From: Meandrina meandrites
Lineage: Eukaryota > Cnidaria > Anthozoa > Scleractinia > Meandrinidae
Direction: 5' to 3'
Assembly (NCBI GenBank): GCA_963693305.1
Contig: OY855903.1
Span: forward strand, 35,761,251-35,825,250
DNA length: 64,000 nucleotides
In this document: in pieces, positions 51,027-60,537 of the stretch
How positions within the stretch are numbered: the stretch's first letter is position 1
Layout of the letters: each line of letters opens with the position of its first letter
Made by a program: the position numbers and the translations under genes
Notes under the pieces: generated by a model
The model's database searches: none
The model's input: the letters and a program-made list of their open reading frames with translations, nothing else
What the model was told of the DNA's origin: nothing

Positions 51027-51520
51027 TCACTGCATTTCTTTGAGACAATCTTGGCAACTACAAAAATTTTTACAATAACAACAAAGGTGACCTACAATAT
51101 TCAAATCAGTTTCCCTTGCATCAAGGCACTTTCGGAGGAACTTTCTTAAGCACTTATCTTCTAACCTACAGTATGTCCTGATGTCCTCACTCATTCCTGC
51201 TTTGTTCTTGGCAATGTCTACATTGTTGTGATATAATACAGCAGTAGCAGTTTTCCCATCTCGGCCTGCTCTTCCTGTTTCCTGGAAGTACTCACGAATG
51301 GTTCGTGGTGGTCCAACATGAAGAACATATCTCATGGAGGAATGTCCACTCCCATTGCCACTGTAGCAAATATCACCCTGACTTAAGAGGTTGGCGAGGC
51401 CAGTTCCTTTAGAATCTGATCCTTCATTGCCCTGGTCTGGGGTGCATGAAACTGTGCAAACAACCTGTTTTCAGGTAATGACTCTGCTGTTGAAGGGTAG
51501 TACTGATCAGCACCCAAAAT
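51027..51520 (-). pseudogene. RecQ-like helicase C-terminal part, broken
   Basis: The minus strand encodes ENRLFAQFHAPQTRAMKDQI, a TAA stop at about 51390, VIFATVAMGVDIP (motif V), then after a frameshift YVLHVGPPRTIREYFQETGR and AGRDGK (motif VI). A Cys-rich tail follows (HLCCYCKNFCSCQDC, probably zinc-binding) before the stop at 51027. These are helicase domain 2 and the RecQ-like zinc region of a family multicopy in cnidarians. The upstream side is replaced by an RTE-like LINE at about 51520. The ATP-binding half is absent. Confidence 0.65.
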
Positions 51521-52737
51521 ACTTAAATGCAAAATCTGTTTTTAGGAGTTCTGCTACTACGTTATCAAGTCCAGCTGCCTTTCCATTTTTTGTTGCTTTT
51601 ATAGCACTTTTTACTTCGATTGGTCGAAATGGTCCAATGTCAAATTCCCTGTCGTTTTGCCTTCTTTCCATTTCGTGGGGCTGAATGGGCCTTTCAGGTG
51701 GGTCTTTGTTGAGTACTGCGTCAAAGTGTTCTTTCCAGATCTTCAGTCTTTCGCTCCCCTCATTTGTTGGTCTTCTGTTTTTACCGTTTACTACTGTACT
51801 CACTTTTCTCTTCCCACCCGTCAAGGTCTTCACTATTCGATGTAATTCCCCAGTTCTTCCATTTTCTGCCGCTCTCTCAGCATCGCCTGCCATCTCATTC
51901 AACCAGCGCCTCTTGTCTTCACGTGCACTCCTTTTCACTTCCCGGTCCTTTCCCTTATACTGCTCTCTTATTCTTTGTTTGACTCTTTCTGAACGTGTAC
52001 TTTCGAGCTTCATTTTTAGTTGTCTCCTTTCTTCTACTTTCTTCCATGTTCCTCCACATAACCAGGGTTTGCTTTCCCTCTTGGCTGTCCCTAATACCTC
52101 TTTAGCAGTTGCAACATAGATGTTCTCCATTCTGTTGTTCGTTTGATCGGCATTTTCTTCTTCTTCCAATCCCTCTAGGACCTGGAATCTGTTTCTGACC
52201 TCAATGTTGTATTTGTTGCGTATTTCTTCATCTGCCAGCTTTTGCATGTCAAATCTTGTTCGACCTTCCTTTTCCCTTGGACTTCTCTTTAACTTCAGCT
52301 TAAGCCTAGTCTCCACTAGGTAATGGTCACTTCCTACGTCTGCACCTCGCCGAACTACAGTGTCCATAACTGATGATCTGTATTCCTTAGCGATCATTGT
52401 GTGGTCTATTTGGTTTTTAGTTCTGCCGTTCGGTGATGTCCATGTTGCTTTATGAATTTCCTTATGAGAACTCACACAACCTTTCGCTATTTTCATTCCT
52501 GACTCCTCTTCCATGTTGTCCCAGTACTTCTCTTTCCTCAGTTGTTCCTTTCCCTATTTTAGCATTAAGGTCTCCAGTGATAATCAGGATGTCATTTCTG
52601 TTGCATTTTTGCACTGTACTTTCTAGTTGCTCGTAGAATTCTTCTTTGCTCTCTACGCACGCGTCATTGGTCGGGGAGTATACATGTATCAATGTCAGTT
52701 TCCTATACTTTGAATAGAACCTTGCTCTGATGATCCT
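51521..52737 (-). pseudogene. RTE/CFDP2-like LINE, endonuclease C-terminal part to RT start
   Basis: The minus strand continues the endonuclease with LTLIHVYSPTNDACVE, ILIITGDLNAKIG, NQIDHTMI and GADVGSDHYLVETRL. A charged linker and the first RT block (FRPIEVKSAIKATKNGKAAG, LDNVVAELLK) follow, then the copy stops abruptly at about 51520. A frame change near 52480 splits it. Upstream it is interrupted at 52737 by an L1-like insertion; the N-terminal endonuclease part is at 55450-56203. The loss of the RT core and 3' end is atypical for LINEs and suggests a secondary deletion. Confidence 0.75.
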
Positions 52738-54090
52738 TTTTTTTTTTTTTTTTTTTACGAGATAAAGCAACACTTTATTTACAACACAGACTACTTACAA
52801 AAAATATACTTAATTAACTAGTAACTTAAATTAAAATAATAACACCACTTTCTTACAACATCTATTTGTACAATGTTTTAACAATACTTAATTGCACTAC
52901 TTACAATGAACAATTTATAATTTAGCTACACACATTTACATTACTTGCAATACTATTACTTTTTTATCGAATCCTTTAATACCAATACATTAATATTACT
53001 CACTTAATTACGTTACTTCTTTGCTTACACTGATAATTGATTTTTAATCTATTTTGCTTTTAAGTTAGAACAGTTTTATATAATCACAATACAATACAAA
53101 TCCCCGATGACTTACTTTACACCATCACACTTTTACTTATACGACACACCGATTATCTACCTATTTTGATTGCTAAAAAAAAAAAAACAAAAAAAAACGG
53201 TCTAACTCGTGAGAAGGAATTTCCACTTCTGCCTAAAATTCTTCTCATCATTAGACGTGGCAGCGATGTATTTTTCAGTCTCCATTTTCTCGTGCACTAA
53301 TGCGACGAAGTCATTAAAAACATGTTTGATACTGTTTAGTGCGTTTGCATAAAGAAAATATTTACCCAGAAGTACGAGATGATTGACGGCTAAACGGTGC
53401 GTACAAGACCGAGTAATTCCAAATAACACATCAAGCTCAGAAAGAAGTAAATTCTCATTGTTTTCGATCATATACCAATTTTGGAACTTATTCCAAAAAG
53501 AGGACGCCTGCGTGCAGCTAATAAACAGATGCTGTATGGTTTGGCTATCAGAGGGACAGAACGGGCAGAAAGGGGAAGCAACCTTTTTCATTTTGTATAA
53601 TAAACTGTTCGTGGCTAAAATGTTGTGTATAATTTTGTATTGGAACATTGCTAATTTAAGTTCTTTTGTGGCCTTAAATGGCAGAAGATAAATTTTACTC
53701 AGAGTCTCCTTTGTGATACCGTATGATTCAAGCTTTTTCTCTGAGGTTGGAGGGGGAAGATCTTCAAAGAGTAACAACTTTTCGTACAACGTCTTGCACT
53801 ATAAAGTACAGATTGGCAGGGTGGATGAAGTCGTGTCACCGAAATTCACATGAAGTAGCTTCTTCCATCTTTGGGGAATCGCGGATATAAGACTATGGTA
53901 TTGTAAAAAATTGCAATCTAGTGCGTATTTATTGCAAAACGAGAGGAAAGGCAGAAAGCGATTTTCATACTCGTCAAAAAGATCTGAAATTTGTTTTACT
54001 CCTGCTTCGTGCCATTGAGGTAGATATACCATTTTTTTGTTGATCATGATGAATCTGTTGTTCCAAATTATTTGAGAGAGAACGTCGTTC

Positions 54091-54480
54091 GTGATCTTCG
54101 CAGTGAATTTCCAATTTAAGCAACTGGAATAAAGAAGCCTGAAAAAAAAAAATCAGGGCTTCAACGGGATTCGAACCCATGACCTCCGCGATACCGGTGC
54201 GATGCTCTACCAACTGAGCTATGAAGCCACACATTGGGAGTGAGGTCAATTGTGAGTTCATATTTTCCCGTGAAAGGAGTGAAATGATGTAATGTATATG
54301 AAATGATTCATATATGAACTGCGGATATACATGAAGGTGATATGTGATCTTCGCAGTGAATTTCCAATTTAAGCAACTGGAATAAAGAAGCCTGAAAAAA
54401 AAAATCAGGGCTTTTTTTTTTCAGGCTTCTTTATTCCAGTTGCTTAAATTGGAAATTCACTGCGAAGATCACATATCACC
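54091..54480 (-). mobile_element. tRNA-derived SINE (type B) with inverted terminal copy
   Basis: A type B unit starts GTGATCTTCGCAGTGAATTT at about 54091. The minus-strand tRNA-like head is at 54157-54228; its acceptor stem GGCTTCA/TGAAGCC is perfect and it has A and B boxes. The body is GTGAAAGGAGTGAAATGATG. A second unit start (54333) then turns back on itself as an inverted copy to 54483. The SINE replaces a short stretch of the L1-like ORF (roughly 15-18 codons missing between LPEF and VLSQ). Confidence 0.85.
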
Positions 54481-54483
54481 TTC
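54333..54483. repeat. Perfect 72-base inverted repeat with 7-base spacer
   Basis: 54333-54404 (GAAGGTGATATGTGATCTTC ... CCTGAAAAAAAAAA) and 54412-54483 are exact reverse complements by inspection. They are separated by TCAGGGC. Both arms are SINE-derived. Confidence 0.9.
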
Positions 54484-55459
54484 AAAATTCGGGAAGGTGG
54501 TTATCAAGGTCAAGAAGGTTATAATCATAATTACATTTAAAAAGCTCCGTGCCGCCAACACTGGACAGAAACGATTTTGGAATATACTTCCACGGTGCAT
54601 CCAAGTCGGAACATAAGCGCTTAATCCAGGTTAATTTTAAAGCTTTGTCGAAGAGAACAAAATCTTTCATTTCTAGACCACCATCTAATTTCTTCTTGAT
54701 AAGGGTTGTCTTTTTTATTTTTGGTGGTTTTTGCTTCCAAATAAAGTCGAACACTATATTATTGACTTCTTTGGCAAAGTTTTTTGGAGTCTCCATAACA
54801 CTGCAGATGAACACAAGTTTGGAGAGTGCTAATGTTTTGACAATATTTATTTTGCCGTAAATGGAAATGTCTCTTCTGGACCAGATACTTAGAGTTTTCT
54901 TTAAAGGTCCTAACTTTTCCAAAAAATTTCTCTTATGAGACGTTTCAATATTGTAAGTAAAGTGTACCCTAAGAGCATAAACTGGTTCGTCACTAATTTG
55001 GAGGTTGAAAATTGCATCCTTTCTATGATGCCAGCAGCCGAGCCAAAGCATTTCTGATTTTGTTTGGTTTATTTTTAAACCAGAACATTTTTCAAACAGC
55101 GAGAGTAAGTCAAATAAATTAGAAACCGACTGGACATCGGCGAGAAGGGCGGTAGTGTCGTCAGCATATTGAGAGAGCTTGACTACTTCATCTCCTTGTA
55201 TATTAATGCCTTTAATATCTTTGGAACGTCTAATACTCTGGGCAAGGAGCTCCATAGCGATAACAAAGAGTATGCCTGAGAGTGGGCAACCTTGACGGAC
55301 ACCGCGTTCTAAATAGAAGTGTTGGGAGGCTACTCCATTGTTAATAACGCAACTAGAGATGTCTTTATAGAACACGCTGATCCATTGCCAAAGATTTGGA
55401 CCGAAGTTGAAAGATTCCAGGCATTTTTGGATGAAGTCCCATTCAATTGTGATGATCCT

Positions 55460-56203
55460 ACTACTTTCAGGTGTCCACTCCATAAGGCATTTAGCCGCTT
55501 GCTGGGACATCATAATTGCCACGCCTCCTTGATGGATCTCTTCATCACCGCTGTAAATTCGTACCTGCCCTGTGTTTAGTTTTGATTTTCCGCTTCCTGT
55601 CCACCTGCATTCGCTGATACCCAGAATATTCAACTTATATCTTTCCATCTCTCGTGCTACTTGGCCAGTTTTTCCGGTCTCAAACATTGTTCTAACGTTC
55701 CAGTTTCCAATCCTGGTTGCGAGCTTCGGATTCACGATCGAAGCTGTCGGCCTTTGGGTTTCCTTTCGGCTTTGACCCAAATGCGTCATTCTGCTACTGT
55801 GAGTCCTCGTCGTTTCACCGATGTTGATAGCAATTTGAATGTCTTCCGTTTCTGTAATAAACTTGTTTTTACGAGAGTGGGTTATCAACCCCCAGCCCAA
55901 CCCCCAACCTGGAGGACCAGTGAGGTCACACTTCGTCTGGCCTCTACCCTTCGACCTGTTCGGCATGGGTGACCCTACCAGGACTCCAGCCGACATAGCT
56001 CTAGGGGTCACTGAGACACACAAACCATCCCACCGCGATAAGGTGGTGACCTCATGGGATAGTATCTTCACAAGATACCCAGAAAGAACCCTTTTGCTGT
56101 TTTCATCCTCAGAAAAGTCTGACTCATCTGAGCTGGTGTAGCAAGTGCTTCCCACAACCATCTCAGTAGCAGCCTTCCTCTCCTCAGACCATGGTCGAAC
56201 CAA
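55460..56203 (-). pseudogene. RTE/CFDP2-like LINE, N-terminal endonuclease part
   Basis: The minus strand from about 56203 encodes a leader (RWDGLCVSVTPRAMSAGVLV, GPPGWGLGWG) and then the AP-endonuclease start (ATRIGNWNVRTMFETGKTGQ, NILGISECRW, then GGVAIMMS). ISECRW carries the catalytic Glu. The part ends at the L1-like insertion at 55459 and continues at 52737. Because the inserted element is in frame, the genome shows one artificial 573-codon frame joining RTE endonuclease to L1 reverse transcriptase. Confidence 0.8.
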
Positions 56204-56790
56204 TCAAATAGAAGGCAAGTTTCCTGAGAGGTCCGCATCTGTTCGTAACATTGTCGACAGTTCAAATTTTGTTTCTAATCTTCTGTTTACGTTCTAGAAC
56301 GTTATTGGTCCGTTGCTAAAACATGTCCCTATCCTTTGTTTTCAATTAACACTATGATTGGTTAATTTTGTTCAGGGTGCCCCGGTTTGAGTAGTCGCAC
56401 TGTAAGGGCTTACTCTTCCTCGACCGACTTCCAATAACCCCTTAAGGGGATCCCGTTCATTGAGGAGAGTAAATCTTGACGTAAAAGAGATGGACTTTGA
56501 CATTGGAAGAGGACTTTTAGACGCTAAATTTTAATATTCAATTTTTACTACAATTTGATATTCAATTATTATTACAATGTTGAAATCGCGGCAGAGTTTA
56601 TAAAGGAGTTAGTGAAAAAAGTGTTGAATATTGATAGTGATCGCATTCTTATATTTCTTTGTAGCATATTTTGCTAAATAGTTATTATGTTGGTAGACTA
56701 TTGAAATTTTTACTTAATTATCTCATAGGAAAAAACTTAAGGAAAAACAAAATTTGTATATTTCTTTAAACCAGATATATATAATTTACT
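56204..56790. other. No gene seen
   Basis: Non-coding AT-rich spacer; nothing supported. Confidence 0.45.
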
Positions 56791-56933
56791 GCTGGGGGTA
56801 ACCCTGTGATGGACTAGCATCCCATCCAGGGAGGAGTAGAAATACTCCTAGTCGCTTCATGCTACGGAAACCGGGAAAAGTTCCGGCCTGATGGGCCACT
56901 AGGCTCGTATGCAGACTTTACCTTTACTTACCT
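56791..56933 (+). mobile_element. SINE 3' part (type A)
   Basis: GCTGGGGGTAACCCTGTGAT, GGACTAGCATCCCATCCAGG and GGAGTAGAAATACTCC followed by CGCTTCATGCTACGGAAACC are the 3' body words of the SINE whose head is at 49768. The tRNA-like head is missing here. A short AT spacer leads to an (ATT)n tract. Confidence 0.75.
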
Positions 56934-56972
56934 ATATAAAATTCAAGTTTGTATGAAAAGTACTTAATAAAG

Positions 56973-56982
56973 ATTATTATTA

Positions 56983-57052
<70 letters not shown>

Positions 57053-57053
57053 T
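56973..57053. repeat. (ATT)n microsatellite
   Basis: About 26 near-perfect ATT units, following the SINE 3' part by about 40 bases. Possibly an expanded SINE tail. Confidence 0.9.
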
Positions 57054-57449
57054 TTAGCGTGAAAGTGCAATATAGAAGAGTTCGATCTGGCGGGAAAACT
57101 GGGCTTTGCTAATAGGACTGAACTACAGCTTTGCAGAAATCACTTTTTATTTCTTTACTGTTGGATGAAAGGAACTAACTCGGTCACATTGAATAACAGG
57201 TTCAAAAATGAAGGTCTCTAAAACACTGCTTCAGGTGAACAAAACTTTGGAAATATATATCCATGCATAGCTAAAATAATATATAGGAAATTTGTATGGT
57301 CATTCAGAAAAAATACATGTTAATATCTAAATCTGTAGACAAAGGCCACAATCATGCATGTAGATAAGAAATGAAATGACTTGTTTACAATCAGACTTAA
57401 TGCTTTTCATTTCTTCATTTTATCTTAATATGAGTCCACCTTAGTGAGT

Positions 57450-57957
57450 ACGCTTTTGACACTGTCCATTGTGTCCATTGCCTTTTCACAACAATTTGAC
57501 AAAGTCTTTGTCAATTTTCCTTTTGATGGCCTCAATTCTGTGCTCTCTTGGTGCTATTCTCTTTGAATACTTCGTTTTGTTTGCAATCAAAGCAGGCGTT
57601 CCATCTATGGCCGTAGACGTGGATGGAGTGGCAGGTTGTGGTCATCGTACAGAATTTTTTATGATATTTTTCATTTGTTGCATTAAATGCTCATTCGACT
57701 GTTCATATGGTGGTACATATGTACCACGTGTGTGGGTAATCCCACCCCATTACCCTTTGCTTTCCAAACATCAAAACGTCATTCCAATCCTTGCCTTGAC
57801 AATAGTTATAGCAGTCCTTGATGAACCTTCTTTCGTTCTTTCCAATGGAAACACATTTCCTTTTGGCACCTGTATGCGGCATTAGAAAAGGATACTGATT
57901 TATTTTAAAGGTCGCGGAGCGAAATTGCAGAAAAATAATACGTATATCAACGAGCAT
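57450..57957 (-). other. Unidentified interrupted coding remnant
   Basis: The minus strand shows MPHTGAKRKCVSIGKNERRF followed by IKDCYNYCQGKDWNDVL and WDYPHTWYICTTI. In other frames further left there are EAIKRKIDKDFVKLL-like segments. The pieces are protein-like with Cys/Trp/Tyr clusters but interrupted by stops. I do not recognise the family and cannot define start or end. Confidence 0.25.
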
Positions 57958-58165
57958 GTATGCTTTCTTTACCTGTATCCAACAAATTGTTTCTCCTCCT
58001 CTTCTTTATCCCATGGGCGCCAAAGGTTAGACATTTTGAGGACAGTAAGTGTCCTCAGTTGTTATTGCCACCCGTTTAAAGACAGGGTTGTTTTTCAACA
58101 CCAGCGCAAGAACGCAGGTTTTATAATTGCACGCTGGTATGCACAGTGGAAGAGGTTTAAACAAT
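57958..58165. other. No gene seen
   Basis: Short non-coding spacer before the L1-like copy. Confidence 0.4.
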
Positions 58166-59870
58166 AGCTCATTTACTCTAATTCCAAAGAGATAGAAGGA
58201 ATAAAAATTCGGAATAATAAAACGGTTAAATTATCACAATATGCCGATGATACCACAGTCTTCCTCGCTAACATTCATTCCGTAAATAACCTCTTTGTAT
58301 TGCTCTCCCGTTTTGAAAAGTGTGCAGGGCTAAAGATAAATGTATCAAAGTCTGAAATGTTATGGCTTGGCTCAATGAGACATAGAAAAGATAAAATTTT
58401 AAATCTTCAAATGACAGACGAACCTGTCTACGCTCTAGGTACACACTTCTCGTACGACGACAATTTGTCAGACCAAAGAAACTTCTTCGACAAGCTGTCA
58501 AAATTACAGAAAACTTTAAACTTTTGGTCTCAAAGGGATATCTCTGTTTATGGAAGAATAAACATTGTTAAAACTCTAGCCCTTTCAAAAGTCATATTCA
58601 TCTGCAGCTCCATGGAAACGCCACCTCGATTCGCTGAAGAAGTGAATAGAATGATTTTTGACTTTGTATGGAACCACAAACCTGCGAAAATCAAGAAGTC
58701 GACTCTGATAAAATCTAAGAAAGATGGTGGCGTAGAAATGAAAGATTTCGTCATATTTGACAAAGCTCTGAAACTAAACTGGGTAACCCGCATATGTTCA
58801 GACCACGACGCTCCATGGAAATATATTCCAACCTCTTTCCTCGCCAACATCGGTGGCACTTTCTTATTTCAGTGTAACTATGACTGTAAGCTTCTTTGCC
58901 TAAGCGAATACCTCCCAAGATTTTACAAAAACATCATAGCCCATTGGCAGAAAATTGCTTCGACCGATCCTCAAAATAAATCTGAGGTATTAGAGCAAGT
59001 AATCTGGAACAACAGGTTTCTAATTGTTAATAAAAAATCGGTATATTTTCCACATTGGCACCAGGCTGGAGTCACTCACATATCAGGTTTACTTGACACA
59101 GAAAAAAATCACTTTCTATCTTTTAATGCTCTTTGCCAAAATTTAAGACAAAGTTTTATTTTCTACAGTATTACAGTATCATTTCTGCTTTTCCTCGCTC
59201 GTGGAAAAAGCTTTTAAACTCTAACAACCAACTACTCATCACACCCCTTGATTTAATAAGTGATTCGTTGAGTTGCAAAACTCTCTATGAAAAACTGTTA
59301 TCCCTGGAAAAGTTACCTCCCCCCACCGCGGAAAGGAAACTTACTGAATATGGAGTAGAAAAGAAAAACCTGTGCAAGGTTTATCTTTTACCCTTTAATG
59401 TTACAAAAGAAACCAAAATGATGATGTTCCAATACAAGATCATTCACCGCATCCTACCTACGAATAGCTTATTACACAAGATGAAGAAAGTTGACTCCCC
59501 AACTTGTCCTTTTTGCCCTTCGGAGCTCCATACCATCTGGCATCTTTTTATAGAATGTACTCAAGCAGAATATTTCTGGGTAGATTTTCAAGACTGGTAC
59601 AATGTTCATAGTAGAAAAAGCGTCCATCTTTCGAACTTAGATGTCTTATATGGTATTTTGGACTCTCCTCGTAAGTGCTTAGCCCTAAACCATCTTATTA
59701 TCTTAGGCAAATACTTTTTATACGTTAACACCGGCCTAAAAAATAAAGTTCAGTTTAACGAGTACATATCTCTCGTTCGCGACAAATTAGCATTAGAAAA
59801 ACATATTGCTATCAAATCCGGTAAATACGAAAACTATATTAAGAAATGGAATTTTATACAAAACGTTTAG
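58166..59870 (+). pseudogene. L1-like ORF2 C-terminal half, one frameshift
   Basis: The frame enters at SNSKEIEGIKIRNNKTVKLS and passes the catalytic QYADDTTVF. It continues through KINVSKSEMLWLGS, GRINIVKTLALSKVIFICSS and FDFVWNHKPAKIKKSTLIKS. A frameshift at about 59135-59180 moves it to a second frame (to 59870) holding the knuckle CPFCPSELHTIWHLFIEC and a terminal KKWNFIQNV. Apart from the truncation and that one shift it is open, so it is fairly young. It is the same subfamily as 53202-55449. Confidence 0.85.
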
Positions 59871-60144
59871 TTTACTTTTGGTTTTTGTTTCTTGCTATAT
59901 CTTTTATTCTCTTTCATTTTCCTTTTTCCTGGTAAAGTTTATGAACTATGTTTTTGTTTTGTTATTTCTGTTTGCATTGTTAGCCCAATAAGTAGTGATG
60001 TTATATTAACAGTATTAGCTTAGTTAAGTAAGAGTATTGTAAAGTAGCTCCTTGTGTAATGTTTAGTGATTTATATTTTGTAATTATAGTAATGTTGTAA
60101 GTAAGTAGTAAGTATTTGCAAATTAAAAAAAAAAAAAAAAAAAA
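58166..60144 (+). mobile_element. 5'-truncated L1-like LINE with poly-A tail
   Basis: Begins abruptly just before the RT YADD box and ends in a 20-base A run at 60125-60144. The 3' UTR (59871-60124) is AT-rich. A possible short target duplication (AGCTC at about 58168 and after the tail at 60145) is too short to be convincing. Confidence 0.85.
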
Positions 60145-60337
60145 GCTCCAAGTTGCTCCCTTGTTTGATTCGCAAAAGACCGCTGGATAAGGAAGGTGCA
60201 CAGTCTGGCTTGAAAATCAAAAATCGCTATTGCGAGCCATTCCTGGAATTTAATAGTGCGCTTCGCGCGCGAACACTTCAATGCGCGATTTTGTTTCCTT
60301 TTTTGTAAGTGATCAATTCACAGTCTCATCTCTAGAG

Positions 60338-60537
60338 GCCACGATCCTTCTCGTCTGCGCCAGGAATCGAGACCTCTGGCCGCCTCCAAAACCGTTAGTC
60401 CGCGATTAACGGACTCATTGTCAAATCTGACAAATCTGATTGGCTGAAAGATACAGAACGAGTGCTCTGCGCATGTTAATGCTCAGAAATTTGAGTTCTC
60501 GATCCCTGATGGAGACCAGAAGGATCGTGGACTCTGG
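60338..60537. repeat. Inverted repeat with short arms
   Basis: CCACGATCCTTCT (about 60339) is inverted as AGAAGGATCGTGG (about 60519), with further weak inverse pairing around GGAATCGAG and CTCGATCC. It may be a decayed foldback element of about 200 bases. Confidence 0.5.

Larger units (their letters stand above)
53202..55449 (-). pseudogene. L1-like ORF2 (RT to C-terminus), interrupted by a SINE and one stop
   Basis: Starting at 55449 the minus strand encodes RT motif B (GVRQGCPLSGILFVIAMELL) and motif C (SQYADDTTALL). Thumb-like segments (GKINIVKTLALSKLVFICSV, FDFIWKQKPPKIKK) follow up to LDNHLPEF at 54482. The SINE structure (54091-54480) then intervenes. The ORF resumes with VLSQIIWNNRF, has a TAG at 53799-53801, and ends with the knuckle CPFCPSDSQTIQHLFISC and a stop at 53202. 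It is close kin to the copy at 58166-60144. Confidence 0.85.
52728..55459 (-). mobile_element. L1-like LINE inserted in the RTE-like LINE, with target-site duplication
   Basis: Direct repeats TGATGATCCT at 52728-52737 and 55450-55459 flank the insertion. A T-run (minus-strand poly-A tail) occupies 52737-52756. The element is 5'-truncated within the RT domain. The RTE endonuclease reads in frame straight into it on the right (…RIITI then EWDFIQKCLE). The RTE resumes with RIIRARFYSKYR on the left. Confidence 0.9.

Noticed and set aside
54157..54228. tRNA gene on the minus strand
   Set aside because: The acceptor stem is perfect, but position 33 is not U, the anticodon stem has a mismatch, and the sequence is part of a SINE unit repeated elsewhere in the window.
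54482..56203. Single 573-codon LINE protein
   Set aside because: Artificial frame created by an L1-like insertion (with a TGATGATCCT duplication) inside an RTE-like endonuclease.
57469..57885. Hydrophobic plus-strand ORF as a membrane protein
   Set aside because: Composition follows from the complement of a Lys/Arg-rich minus-strand remnant; no family features.
58166..60150. Target-site duplication (AGCTC) of the L1-like copy
   Set aside because: Only five bases match; too short to distinguish from chance.
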